DNA of 64,000 bases from an uncultured Alphaproteobacteria bacterium (GTDB taxonomy: Bacteria; Pseudomonadota; Alphaproteobacteria; HIMB59), in the NCBI GenBank assembly GCA_902555695.1, contig CACDTV010000003.1, positions 1 to 64,000 on the forward strand. Direction: 5' to 3'. The notes beneath the pieces are model-generated. The model made no database searches. It was given only the letters and a program-made list of their open reading frames with translations, and was not told where the DNA came from. The translations under genes were made by a program, and so were the position numbers. Positions within the stretch are counted from its first letter, which is position 1; each line of letters starts with the position of its first letter. Below are positions 25,880 to 34,467 of this stretch, piece by piece.

Positions 25880-26446
25880 TTATTTTGCTTTTTCTATGTA
25901 AGTTAATTCAGACGTGTTAATTCTAATTTTGTCACCGGTTTCAATATGAGGTGGAACAGTAACTCTTACACCGTTAGTTAACAATGCTGGTTTATATGAT
26001 GAAGATGCTGTTTGTCCTTTAACAACTGCCTCTGTTTCGGCTATTTGTACAGTAAGACTTTCAGGAGGATTAACATTCATTGGTTTTTCATCATAAAACT
26101 CAATAGAGACTCCCATTCCATCTTCAAGAAATTTTGCTGTATTTTCATTTACTTGACTAATATTCATAACTATTTGCTCATAGGTTTGGTTATTCATAAA
26201 AGTAAAATCCTCTCCACTACGAAATAAAAATTGATGATCTATCTCTTCAGCGCGAATTTTTTCAAGAGACTCTGAGCTTCTAAATCTCTCATTTAATTTT
26301 GAATGGTTTGAAATATTTTTCAACTCAGCTTGAATATATGCCCCACCTTTTCCAGGTTGTGTATGGGATAATTTAGCGACTTTCCAAAGCGAATTATTAT
26401 GTTGAATTATATTTCCTATCTTTAAGTCGTTAGCATTAATTTTCAT
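25880..26446 (-). CDS. efp: Translation elongation factor P
   Basis: Relieves ribosome stalling at polyproline. 188 aa with the three-domain EF-P layout. The modifiable lysine is K33 in HTQPGKGGAYIQAELKN, so the protein is of the lysine type rather than the arginine (rhamnosylated) type. The C-terminal SYKPALLTNGVRVTVPPHIETGDKIRINT is canonical. Overlaps the fba stop by 4 bases. No EpmA or EpmB gene is seen in this window. Confidence 0.96.
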   Translation of the reverse strand: MKINANDLKIGNIIQHNNSLWKVAKLSHTQPGKGGAYIQAELKNISNHSKLNERFRSSESLEKIRAEEIDHQFLFRSGEDFTFMNNQTYEQIVMNISQVNENTAKFLEDGMGVSIEFYDEKPMNVNPPESLTVQIAETEAVVKGQTASSSYKPALLTNGVRVTVPPHIETGDKIRINTSELTYIEKAK

Positions 26447-27360
26447 TTAGATTTATAAATTTGTATCATTCGCTCTAATAAAGCCAAGGCATCTACTCTA
26501 GATCTTTGAAAACAATTTCTTCCAATAATTGAGCCGTTTCCATCTCCCTGGTGAATTGCAAGCACCTCATCCATTAAAGCTTGATCATCTTTTGCATCCC
26601 CACCCGAAAATACTACTAAGCGTTTTCCATCAAATGCAACTTTTTTGATATGAGCCACACGATCTTTTAAAGTGCTTATAGGTATATTATTATCTTCAAA
26701 TGCTTTTTTAGTTGAGTCTTCCTCTAAAAAATCACTAGGAAGTTTTACTTTAATAATATTTGCCCCCAATAGAGCAGACATGTGTGCTGCATATGAAATT
26801 ATGTTCATTGCTGTTTCACCTTTTTTGCTAATCTTTGAACCTCTCGCATAAGCCCATAAAACCACAGCAAGACCTTTTTCTTTAGCCTCGAAACTAAGTC
26901 TCTTAAATTCTTCCATTAATTCAAAATTATGATCAGACCCAGGATAAATTGTAAAACCTATCGCAGCACATCCTAATTTTAATGCATCATTTACACTCCC
27001 AGTAACAGCTTGATCAAGAGATGTTGCAAGAGTATTAGAGCTATTAATTTTCAATATAGTAGGAATTTGTCCATTATAATTTCCAGAACTTGTTTGAAGT
27101 AAACCAAGAGGAGCAGCATAAGCTGATAAACCAGCATCTATTGCAAGTTGGTGATGATAGTTTGGATCGTAAGCTGGGGAATTCACAGCAAAACTTCTAT
27201 CGGGCCCGTGTTCAAAACCTTGATCGACAGGTAAAATTATCATTCTTCCAGTTCCGCCTAACTTTCCATGTCCCAAAATTTTCATTAGATTTGATCTCAC
27301 TCCAATATTTTCGTGAGTGTAGTTTGATATAATTTTTCTTGTAGTATTTGTTACTTTCAT
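26443..27360 (-). CDS. fbaB: Class I (DhnA-type) fructose-bisphosphate aldolase
   Basis: Interconverts fructose-1,6-bisphosphate with triose phosphates through a Schiff-base lysine (in NIIKVKLPSD). The DhnA/FbaB family is recognised from MIILPVDQGFEHGP, LGLLQTSSGNYNGQIPTILKIN, GCAAIGFTIYPGSD and RLVVFSGGDAKDDQALMDEV. Length 305 aa fits. Sits 8 bases after gap in the glycolytic/pentose operon. pgk, often between gap and fba in alphaproteobacteria, is absent here. Confidence 0.93.
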   Translation of the reverse strand: MKVTNTTRKIISNYTHENIGVRSNLMKILGHGKLGGTGRMIILPVDQGFEHGPDRSFAVNSPAYDPNYHHQLAIDAGLSAYAAPLGLLQTSSGNYNGQIPTILKINSSNTLATSLDQAVTGSVNDALKLGCAAIGFTIYPGSDHNFELMEEFKRLSFEAKEKGLAVVLWAYARGSKISKKGETAMNIISYAAHMSALLGANIIKVKLPSDFLEEDSTKKAFEDNNIPISTLKDRVAHIKKVAFDGKRLVVFSGGDAKDDQALMDEVLAIHQGDGNGSIIGRNCFQRSRVDALALLERMIQIYKSK

Positions 27361-27368
27361 TATAGCTC

Positions 27369-28385
27369 CTATAAATTACACACTTGAGCCGTTGTCTCAA
27401 GCATTCTATTTGAAAATCCCCACTCATTATCATACCAAGTCAATACTCTACCAAAATTGTCTGACACTGTTGTTGTTTCACTTAAATCTAAAATAGAACT
27501 CCTTGCGTCATGATTATAATCACTCGATACTTTAGGGTCTGTATCTACTCCTAAAATACCTTTAAGAGAGCCATTTGCATATTCTTGGAATTTATTATTT
27601 AAATTTTCAATTGTGATATTTTTTTTAGTGTTAAATTTAAAATCTACAAGAGATACATTTGGCGTTGGAACTCTTATAGCTGTGCCATCTAATTTTCCAT
27701 TTAAATGAGGAAGGACGAGACCGACTGCTTTAGCTGCACCTGTGCTTGTTGGTATAATGTTAGTTGATGCTGCTCTTGCTCTTCTAAGATCTTTATGAAA
27801 TGTGTCTACTGTATTTTGATCACCTGTAAAAGAGTGAATAGTTGTCATGTATCCATTTTCAATTCCGAACTCTTGATCTATGACAAAAGCCACAGGAGCC
27901 AGACAATTAGTTGTACACGAGGCATTAGAGATTATTTGATGATCTATATTAATATTTTTGTCATTAACTCCTTGCACAACCGTTATATCAGCACCAGAAC
28001 ATGGAGCAGAAACTATAACTTTACTTGCTCCGCTTTCGATATGAGACATAGCCTTTTCTTTAGATGCAAAAACACCCGTGCACTCTAAAATAATGTCGAC
28101 TTTCTTATCTTTCCATTTCAAATCAATAGGGTTTCCCTCAGATGTTACAGTTACTGTATTTTCCCCTATTGAAAATTGTTCATTGGAAATTTTTTTTACC
28201 TCCTTATTGAGAGGTCCGTGAATACTATCATATTTAAGTAAGTGAATATTTGAGTCAATATCAGCCAAGTCGTTTATATAGCTTATCTCATATTGATTAC
28301 TAAATTCATTTAATCTTTCCAAAAATGCTCGATAAACAAGCCTACCTATTCTGCCAAAACCATTAATCGCTACTTTTTTTTTCAT
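27369..28385 (-). CDS. gap: Glyceraldehyde-3-phosphate dehydrogenase
   Basis: Phosphorylating GAPDH of central carbon metabolism. It has the NAD-binding start KVAINGFGRIGRLVYRAF, the catalytic cysteine in SNASCTTNCLAP, IHSFTGDQNTVDTFHKDLRRARAA and the C-terminal TWYDNEWGFSNRML. Length 338 aa is normal. It overlaps tkt by 4 bases, so translation is coupled. Confidence 0.96.
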   Translation of the reverse strand: MKKKVAINGFGRIGRLVYRAFLERLNEFSNQYEISYINDLADIDSNIHLLKYDSIHGPLNKEVKKISNEQFSIGENTVTVTSEGNPIDLKWKDKKVDIILECTGVFASKEKAMSHIESGASKVIVSAPCSGADITVVQGVNDKNINIDHQIISNASCTTNCLAPVAFVIDQEFGIENGYMTTIHSFTGDQNTVDTFHKDLRRARAASTNIIPTSTGAAKAVGLVLPHLNGKLDGTAIRVPTPNVSLVDFKFNTKKNITIENLNNKFQEYANGSLKGILGVDTDPKVSSDYNHDARSSILDLSETTTVSDNFGRVLTWYDNEWGFSNRMLETTAQVCNL

Positions 28386-30313
28386 TTTGTTTTAATTTTC
28401 CTTATTATTTTATTAGATATAATTTCTGTTGTTAAACCAAATTTTCTAAAAACTTCATTCCCGGGTGCACTAGCACCAAAATTATCTAATCCAAATATAT
28501 TTTCATATTTTGTGTACTTATTCCAATACATTGTTGATCCAGCCTCAATTACAAAAGTTTCACTAGATTTTGATTTTAATAAATTGTTTTTAAAAGTTTT
28601 TGATTGTTTTTCAAAAATAGAAGTTGATGGCATTGAAATGACTTTTGCAATAATACCATCACCTCTAATTCTTACAGCAACGTTGACAGCTAAAGGTACT
28701 TCTGAACCAGTAGCTATAATTGTAATATCATTATTAATTTTTGGACCATATATAACGTAAGCACCTTTAAATTTTTTTGAGTCTAATTTTTTATTTGAAA
28801 TTTGTGGCAGATTTTGTCTTGAAAGACAGATAAATGAAGGCGCATCTTTAATTTTTAAAGCCTCTCTCCAACATACAATTGTTTCTTTTAGATCGCAGGG
28901 TCTAAAAACATAACTATTTGGTATGAGTCTTAACATATTAATTTGTTCAATAGGTTGATGAGTAGGACCATCTTCACCTAATCCAATAGAGTCGTGTGTG
29001 AAAACTTGTATCGGATTAATTTTCATTAGTGCAGCTAAACGAAGACTTGGCTTCATATAATCAGCAAAGCTCAAAAAAGTCCCTGAATATGTTTTGTAAA
29101 TTTTGGTAGCAGCAATACCATTCATTATTGCAGCCATACCATGCTCTCTTACACCATAATGGATATATTGTCCTGCTGTGTTCATGCTATCCAGAACAGA
29201 CATTTGTTTACCTTTGGTATTATTGGAGCCTGTTAAGTCTGCAGAGCCTCCGAGTATCGGATGATCTTCTTTAAAATAATGTAATATTGCTTCAGAGGAT
29301 TTTCTAGTAGCCTGATCAGACTTAAAATCTTTTAAATCTATTTCAATTTTACTAAATAACTTATCTATGTCTTTATTTGATAAAGTTGTTTGAGATATTG
29401 ATTTAGTTTTTTTGTATATTTGTAAATTTTTGGTGGATGAATTTCGCCAAATCTTTAAAAGTTTATCTGGAATTTGAAAAGGTTTTTCATTCCAAGATAA
29501 TTTACTTCTCGTTAATTTCACCTCCTCTGAACCTAAGGGTGAGCCATGCGATGATGCTTTTGCAGATTTATTTGGAGAACCAAATCCAATAGTAGTTTTA
29601 AAATTTAGCAAACAAGGGACTTTTGATATTTGTACTTTTTTTAAAAGTTTATAAATATTTTCATGATCATGACCTTTTCCGCTATGTACCTCCCAATTTA
29701 CTGATTTAAATCTAAGGTTTGTGTTATCACTAAAAGCTAGGTCTGTAGGTCCATCAATACTAATATTGTTATTATCGTATATTAGTATCAAATTATTAAG
29801 TTTTAAGTGCCCAGCTAGACTTATTGCCTCTTGGCTTATCCCCTCCATTAAACAGCCATCACCACAAAAAACATATACCTTTGGTGCTTTAGACAATTTT
29901 TTCTCTTTTGAAAGCTTTTTAAGTGCTATGGCCATTCCTACCGCATTCGAAATTCCTTGTCCAAGAGGACCAGTCGTTATTTCTATACCAGCATCTGGTT
30001 CATATTCAGGATGTCCTGCTGTGATATAGCCCAATTGTCTAAAATTTTTAATTTGAGATATTGTCAATTTTTTATAACCGGTGAGGTATAAAAGTGAGTA
30101 AAGCAACATCGAACCATGTCCATTAGATAAAACGAATCGATCTCTAAGTAACCAGTTCGGATCCTTGGGATTATGAATAAGAAAATCGTGAAAGAGCACT
30201 GTGGCAATGTCAGCCATTCCCATCGGCATACCAGGATGACCAGATTTAGCTTTTTCTACCGCATCAATTGATAAAAATCTGATACAGTTCGCTAATTTGG
30301 TATAATTTTTCAA
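28382..30313 (-). CDS. tkt: Transketolase
   Basis: Thiamine-diphosphate enzyme linking glycolysis and the pentose phosphate pathway. Motifs: SGHPGMPMGMADIA, the TPP-binding GDGCLMEGISQEA with downstream NN, the pyrimidine-domain EHGMAAIMNGIA and FTHDSIGLGEDGPTHQPIEQ. Length 643 aa is standard. First gene of a five-gene minus-strand operon; its start lies 35 bases from the divergent coiled-coil gene. Confidence 0.95.
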   Translation of the reverse strand: MKNYTKLANCIRFLSIDAVEKAKSGHPGMPMGMADIATVLFHDFLIHNPKDPNWLLRDRFVLSNGHGSMLLYSLLYLTGYKKLTISQIKNFRQLGYITAGHPEYEPDAGIEITTGPLGQGISNAVGMAIALKKLSKEKKLSKAPKVYVFCGDGCLMEGISQEAISLAGHLKLNNLILIYDNNNISIDGPTDLAFSDNTNLRFKSVNWEVHSGKGHDHENIYKLLKKVQISKVPCLLNFKTTIGFGSPNKSAKASSHGSPLGSEEVKLTRSKLSWNEKPFQIPDKLLKIWRNSSTKNLQIYKKTKSISQTTLSNKDIDKLFSKIEIDLKDFKSDQATRKSSEAILHYFKEDHPILGGSADLTGSNNTKGKQMSVLDSMNTAGQYIHYGVREHGMAAIMNGIAATKIYKTYSGTFLSFADYMKPSLRLAALMKINPIQVFTHDSIGLGEDGPTHQPIEQINMLRLIPNSYVFRPCDLKETIVCWREALKIKDAPSFICLSRQNLPQISNKKLDSKKFKGAYVIYGPKINNDITIIATGSEVPLAVNVAVRIRGDGIIAKVISMPSTSIFEKQSKTFKNNLLKSKSSETFVIEAGSTMYWNKYTKYENIFGLDNFGASAPGNEVFRKFGLTTEIISNKIIRKIKTK

Positions 30314-30348
30314 TGGAATAACTTTTCTTAATAACTAATAATTAAAGT

Positions 30349-30609
30349 ATGAACGAATTTCAACAACAAATACTTCAAAAAATCGAGCAAATTGCATCAA
30401 AACTTCAGAATTATAAAACTAATAATCAAGAATTAATCAATGAGAGACAAGAATTAAAAGCCAAGATAGAATATTTAGAAAGAAGAGAGTCAGAATTATT
30501 AACTGAATTAGAAAATAACAAACTTGAGCTATCTGAAAAATCTCAACTTATTGATCAAGCAACTAATAAAATTGAGGAATTACTCGGATCAATAGATATA
30601 GATGGCTAA
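30349..30609 (+). CDS. Small coiled-coil protein upstream of zapA
   Basis: An 86-residue, almost fully helical protein (KIEQIASKLQNYKTNNQELINERQELKAKIEYLERRESELLTELENN) with heptad-like spacing. It overlaps zapA by 8 bases. Coiled-coil partners of ZapA (ZapB in enterics; small coiled-coil proteins beside zapA in alphaproteobacteria) suggest a Z-ring accessory role, but ZapB homology is not demonstrable by eye. Confidence 0.75.
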   Translation: MNEFQQQILQKIEQIASKLQNYKTNNQELINERQELKAKIEYLERRESELLTELENNKLELSEKSQLIDQATNKIEELLGSIDIDG

Positions 30610-30934
30610 TTTAACTTTAACAATTGGAGGAAGACCACTAAAAATACAATGCTCCGATGATAATGTTGAAACAGTAAAAGAGATCGCCTCCTCAATTAGT
30701 AAACTTATAGATGATGAGAAGAAAGAGAATGTACCTTTTTTAACATCCACACTTATTGCCTATCTTAAATCTATGGAAGATGTTTTGAAAAAAGAAAAAA
30801 TATTGCAAGACTCTTTGAACAAGAAATTATTTTATGAGAGCCGTATTCAAGAATTACAAAATGAAAATAATCATCTAAAATCTGACATTGAGCAAATTTT
30901 CAAAAAACTAAATGATAATATAATCATTGAATAA
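30602..30934 (+). CDS. zapA: Cell-division protein ZapA
   Basis: Z-ring stabiliser. The N-terminal ANLTLTIGGRPLKIQCSDDNVETVKEIASSISKLIDD is the ZapA fold, followed by a long coiled-coil tail (LKKEKILQDSLNKKLFYESRIQELQNENNHLKSDI). Length 110 aa is typical. The start overlaps the coiled-coil gene and the stop overlaps the cyclo-ligase. The zapA-fcl adjacency is widespread, usually with 6S RNA between them; here there is no room for it. Confidence 0.88.
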   Translation: MANLTLTIGGRPLKIQCSDDNVETVKEIASSISKLIDDEKKENVPFLTSTLIAYLKSMEDVLKKEKILQDSLNKKLFYESRIQELQNENNHLKSDIEQIFKKLNDNIIIE

Positions 30935-31490
30935 AAAACAAATTCGAAAACATCACCTGGACCTAAGAATGCAACTAAGCACTTCGGATTTAGATATTTT
31001 TTCCAATAAAATAAATTCAAAAATAATAAATTTAATAGAAAAAATTAATCCAAATAGTTCTGTCGGCTTATTTTATCCATATAAAAATGAGGCAGATGTA
31101 TTAAGGATTTCTAATGATTTAATTAATAAAAATATAAAATGTTCACTTCCGAAAGTAATATCAAAGGGATCCTCTTTAAAGTACTTCGAATATAACCCTC
31201 ATAGTCCAAATTTGGAAAAAGGTTTTGGCGGTATCATGGAACCTAAGGGTGAAAAGACATTAGACCCTGATATAATTATAGCATCATGCTCTGCATTCAA
31301 CGAACAAGGTTTTAGGGTAGGCTATGGAGGAGGTTTTTTTGATAGAACTATTGAGGAATTGAAAAAAAAAGGTAATTTAAAAACCATTTTAGCTGCTTTT
31401 GAAATTCAAAAAACCAATTACAATTTTCAGGAGAGTTTTGACCAAAAAGTAGATTATATTTGTTCAGAACAAAAAATTTATTCTTTATGA
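30927..31490 (+). CDS. 5-formyltetrahydrofolate cyclo-ligase
   Basis: ATP-dependent conversion of 5-formyl-THF to 5,10-methenyl-THF. N-terminal KKQIRKHHLDLRMQLS, VGLFYPYKNEADV, the phosphate/substrate loop EPKGEK and FRVGYGGGFFDRTIEEL are family features. At 187 aa it is normal for YgfA. It begins at a TTG overlapping the end of zapA by 8 bases, and ends in an ATGA overlap with the next gene. Confidence 0.92.
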   Translation: MNKKQIRKHHLDLRMQLSTSDLDIFSNKINSKIINLIEKINPNSSVGLFYPYKNEADVLRISNDLINKNIKCSLPKVISKGSSLKYFEYNPHSPNLEKGFGGIMEPKGEKTLDPDIIIASCSAFNEQGFRVGYGGGFFDRTIEELKKKGNLKTILAAFEIQKTNYNFQESFDQKVDYICSEQKIYSL

Positions 31491-32302
31491 ATTTTTTAGT
31501 TATAGGAGATGTTGTTGGAAGATCAGGTAGAACAGCTCTCAAAGAAAATTTAAAAAAGATACAAGATCAATTTAATATTAGCTTTACAATAATTAATGCC
31601 GAAAATTCAGCTGGTGGTTATGGACTTACAGGAAAAATTTACGAAGAGCTTATAAGTTGGGGAGCTGATGCTATAACTTTAGGAAATCATGCTTGGAAAC
31701 AAAAAGAGATCATAGAATATATGGATCAAAACCCAGATCATAATATTATCAGACCTTTAAATTTCGAAGTTGGATCTCCTGGTAGGGGGTTTAAAATTTT
31801 TACTCATAATAATGGAAAAAGAATATTGGTAAGCCAAGTTCATGGTCAAACATTTATTGACCTTCCTTTAAGCAATCCTTTTAATTCTATTGATACACAA
31901 CTTTTATCTATAATTAATGACCATAAAATAGATTATTCATTTTTAGAGGTACATGCTGAAGTAACATCTGAAAAAAATGGTATAGCTCAAAATTATGATG
32001 GAAAATTTACAGCTATATATGGGACTCATGTTCATATTCCAACCTCGGACGCTAGGGTATTAGAAAAAGGCACTTGTTTTCAAACTGATATTGGCATGAC
32101 AGGAGATTATAATTCTGTTATTGGTATGAAAAAAGAAAGCGCTATCAAAAGAATGAGAACCGGATCGAACTCACATAGATTAGAACCCGCTGAGGGATCA
32201 GCCACTATTTCTGGAGCGGTCATTACTACAAATGTGGGGGATAAAAATTCAATTCAATCTATTCAAATAGGTGGTGTTTTGGATGGTAATTTATTATCTT
32301 AG
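31487..32302 (+). CDS. YmdB-like (TIGR00282) metallophosphoesterase
   Basis: Binuclear metal phosphodiesterase; family members hydrolyse cyclic nucleotides in vitro. Metal-ligand motifs: FLVIGDVVGRSGR, INAENSAGGYGLT, ITLGNHAWKQKEI and YGTHVHIPTSDARVL, then the family's TDIGMTGDYNSVIG. I start at ATG 31487, which overlaps the cyclo-ligase stop (ATGA), instead of the track's start nine codons upstream. Length 271 aa. Confidence 0.9.
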   Translation: MNFLVIGDVVGRSGRTALKENLKKIQDQFNISFTIINAENSAGGYGLTGKIYEELISWGADAITLGNHAWKQKEIIEYMDQNPDHNIIRPLNFEVGSPGRGFKIFTHNNGKRILVSQVHGQTFIDLPLSNPFNSIDTQLLSIINDHKIDYSFLEVHAEVTSEKNGIAQNYDGKFTAIYGTHVHIPTSDARVLEKGTCFQTDIGMTGDYNSVIGMKKESAIKRMRTGSNSHRLEPAEGSATISGAVITTNVGDKNSIQSIQIGGVLDGNLLS

Positions 32303-32305
32303 CTC

Positions 32306-33046
32306 ATGGCAGGACATTCAAAATTTAAAAATATTCAATATCGTAAAGGTGCTCAGGACAAAAAAAGAGCAAAACAATTTGCCAAAATAGGAAGAGAAAT
32401 TCAAATAGCCGTGAAGATTGGAGGAACTGACCCAGAGTCCAATCCAAGATTGAGACTAGCAATAACAAATGCTCGAAGTGTAAATATGCCAAAGGATAAT
32501 GTGGATAGAGCTATTAATAAAAATAATTCTGAAGCTTCTGATTATTCAGAAGTTCGCTATGAGGGGTATGGTCCATTTGGAACAGCTTTTATAGTTGAGG
32601 CTTTAACTGATAATAAAAATAGAACAGCTTCAGAAATTAGATCTATTTTCTCAAAGAATGGGGGGAATTTGGGTGAGACAGGAAGTGTGAGTTTTAATTT
32701 TAATAAAGTAGGAGAAATACAAATCAAAAAAGAAATAGATGATAGTGCACTGGAGGATTTACTTGACCATGGTTTAGAGGATTACAACACAGATGACGAT
32801 GTAACATATCTTTATTCTTCCTTTGAGGAATTAGCATCTTTTGAGAAAATACTAGTAGATAAAAACTTTGATATTGAAAGTGCAAATATTATTTGGAAGC
32901 CAAATTTAACTGTAAAAATTGAAAAAAAGGAAGATCTTGACAAGCTTATTAGATTAAATGAAGAGTTAGAGGATAACGATGATGTTCAAAATTGTTTCTC
33001 AAATCTTGATTTTGATAGTGAACTTTTAGAGGTTAATAATGCCTGA
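32306..33046 (+). CDS. yebC: YebC/PmpR/TACO1-family protein
   Basis: Conserved regulator/translation factor, 246 aa, starting MAGHSKFKNIQYRKGAQDKKRAKQFAKIGREI with NARSVNMPKDNVDRAINK and YEGYGPFGTAFIVEALTDNKNRTASEIRSIFSKNGGNLGE. Some members act on ribosomes at proline stretches, others as DNA-binding regulators. In most alphaproteobacteria ruvC, ruvA and ruvB follow yebC; here a small nuclease-like gene follows with an 8-base overlap. Confidence 0.95.
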   Translation: MAGHSKFKNIQYRKGAQDKKRAKQFAKIGREIQIAVKIGGTDPESNPRLRLAITNARSVNMPKDNVDRAINKNNSEASDYSEVRYEGYGPFGTAFIVEALTDNKNRTASEIRSIFSKNGGNLGETGSVSFNFNKVGEIQIKKEIDDSALEDLLDHGLEDYNTDDDVTYLYSSFEELASFEKILVDKNFDIESANIIWKPNLTVKIEKKEDLDKLIRLNEELEDNDDVQNCFSNLDFDSELLEVNNA

Positions 33047-33365
33047 TAAAGCTTGGAAAAATAGGGAAAGACTTGTAGCAAAGTTTTTTGGAGGTATGAG
33101 AAATGCCCTTAGTGGAATTAATTCAAAAGTTACTCATTCAGATGTAATTCACGATAAATTATTCATTGAGTGTAAATTAAGAGCTAAACATTCAGCTATT
33201 AAATTATGGGATGATACAAAATCTTTAGCAGACAAGGAAAAAAAGACCCCAGTCATTGCATTATGTGAAAAAAATAGACCTGGTTTTTGGATAATGGTAC
33301 ATTCAGATGATTTTGAGGAAGTCTCTAAAGAACTTAAAAATAAAAATATAATTGATGAAGAATAA
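33039..33365 (+). CDS. Small PDDEXK-like nuclease/resolvase-like protein
   Basis: A 108-residue protein starting DKAWKNRERLVAKFFGGMRNALSGINSK, then SDVIHDKLFIECKLRAKHSAIKLWDD, and PVIALCEKNRPGFWIMVHSDDF. D35 with E44-C-K46 matches the D-Xn-E-x-K core of PDDEXK nucleases; similar short proteins occur in phages. It overlaps yebC by 8 bases and precedes tolQ by 3, exactly where ruvCAB normally lies. A Holliday-junction or structure-specific nuclease role is an inference. Confidence 0.65.
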   Translation: MPDKAWKNRERLVAKFFGGMRNALSGINSKVTHSDVIHDKLFIECKLRAKHSAIKLWDDTKSLADKEKKTPVIALCEKNRPGFWIMVHSDDFEEVSKELKNKNIIDEE

Positions 33366-33368
33366 TTA

Positions 33369-34067
33369 ATGGAAGAAGTAGTCAACTTAGCATCCCTTGA
33401 AGGTTCGGTAGATTTCTCAATGATGGGAATGTTTCTAAAATCTGACTGGGTTGTAAAATTTGTAATAATATTGCTAGTGATTTTTTCAATTCAATCTTGG
33501 AAGACAATTATTCAAAAAATTTTGTTAATAAATAAACTTAAGAAAATATCTAAAAAATTTGAGAACCATTTTTGGTCTGGTGTGTCTTTAGATGAACTAT
33601 ACAAACAAATTGACGAATTTGATCAAGAAAGTTTCTCAAATATATTTAGAAATATTATGAATGAATATGAAAAATCACGAATTCAGAAAAATAAAATAGA
33701 CTCAGCTTTCATTCAAAGACTTTACACCTCTCTTGATTTAAGTATTGCTGTTGAAGATACAAATTTAAATAAAGGATTGTCTTTTTTGGCATCCTCTGGA
33801 TCTGTAGCACCTTTTATAGGATTATTTGGAACAGTTTGGGGAATCATGAATAGTTTTCAAGCAATAGCAATTGCACAAAACACTAATCTCGCTGTAGTTG
33901 CACCTGGTATAGCAGAGGCTTTATTTGTAACTGCTTTGGGCCTTTTCGTTGCTATCCCCTCAACCGCTTACTACAACCTCATAACTTCTAAAATTGATAA
34001 CTATTTGTCAGAGGCTGAGAGTTTTGGGAAGGATTTAGTTAATATAATTTCACGCCAAGTTAAATAA
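33369..34067 (+). CDS. tolQ: Tol-Pal system protein TolQ
   Basis: Inner-membrane proton-channel subunit of the Tol-Pal machine for outer-membrane constriction. Three membrane spans are visible: WVVKFVIILLVIFSIQSW, LASSGSVAPFIGLFGTVWGIMNSFQAIA (with the channel-lining conserved stretch) and GIAEALFVTALGLFVAIPSTAYY. Length 232 aa is normal. Followed 4 bases later by tolR. Confidence 0.95.
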   Translation: MEEVVNLASLEGSVDFSMMGMFLKSDWVVKFVIILLVIFSIQSWKTIIQKILLINKLKKISKKFENHFWSGVSLDELYKQIDEFDQESFSNIFRNIMNEYEKSRIQKNKIDSAFIQRLYTSLDLSIAVEDTNLNKGLSFLASSGSVAPFIGLFGTVWGIMNSFQAIAIAQNTNLAVVAPGIAEALFVTALGLFVAIPSTAYYNLITSKIDNYLSEAESFGKDLVNIISRQVK

Positions 34068-34071
34068 CTAT

Positions 34072-34467
34072 ATGAGAAAAAAACATCGACCTGTTTCTAG
34101 TATAAATGTTACTCCGATGGTTGATGTTATGTTGGTTTTACTTATTGTGTTTATGGTCACAGCTCCCCTTCTAACTGTAGGTGTTCCAGTTAATTTGCCA
34201 AAAGTTGAGGCTAATTCTTTAGATGCACAAAAGGAACCACTTGAAATCTCAATTAATGAAAATAATGAAATTTACTTAGGTGAAGAATTAATACCTTTTG
34301 ATGAGTTAATATTGAAAGTTAAAACTATTGCAGGCTCAAATACTGACATAAGAATTTTTTTAAGAGCTGATACCACAATTAATTACGGAGAGGTAATGAA
34401 GGTTCTTGGTGCTCTGAACACATCAGGTTTTTTAAAAATTGCTCTTGTAACGAAAAAACCAAGTTAA
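34072..34467 (+). CDS. tolR: Tol-Pal system protein TolR
   Basis: Channel partner of TolQ with one N-terminal membrane span. The conserved NVTPMVDVMLVLLIVFMVTAPLLTVGVPVNLP includes the proton-carrying Asp. A periplasmic ExbD/TolR domain follows (LEISINENNEIYLGEELI). 131 aa. The tolA start codon follows its stop directly. Confidence 0.95.
   Translation: MRKKHRPVSSINVTPMVDVMLVLLIVFMVTAPLLTVGVPVNLPKVEANSLDAQKEPLEISINENNEIYLGEELIPFDELILKVKTIAGSNTDIRIFLRADTTINYGEVMKVLGALNTSGFLKIALVTKKPS

Noticed and set aside
27795-28088. 97-aa plus-strand ORF inside gap
   Set aside because: Antisense to the GAPDH catalytic domain, with odd Cys/Arg/His-rich composition typical of shadow translation.
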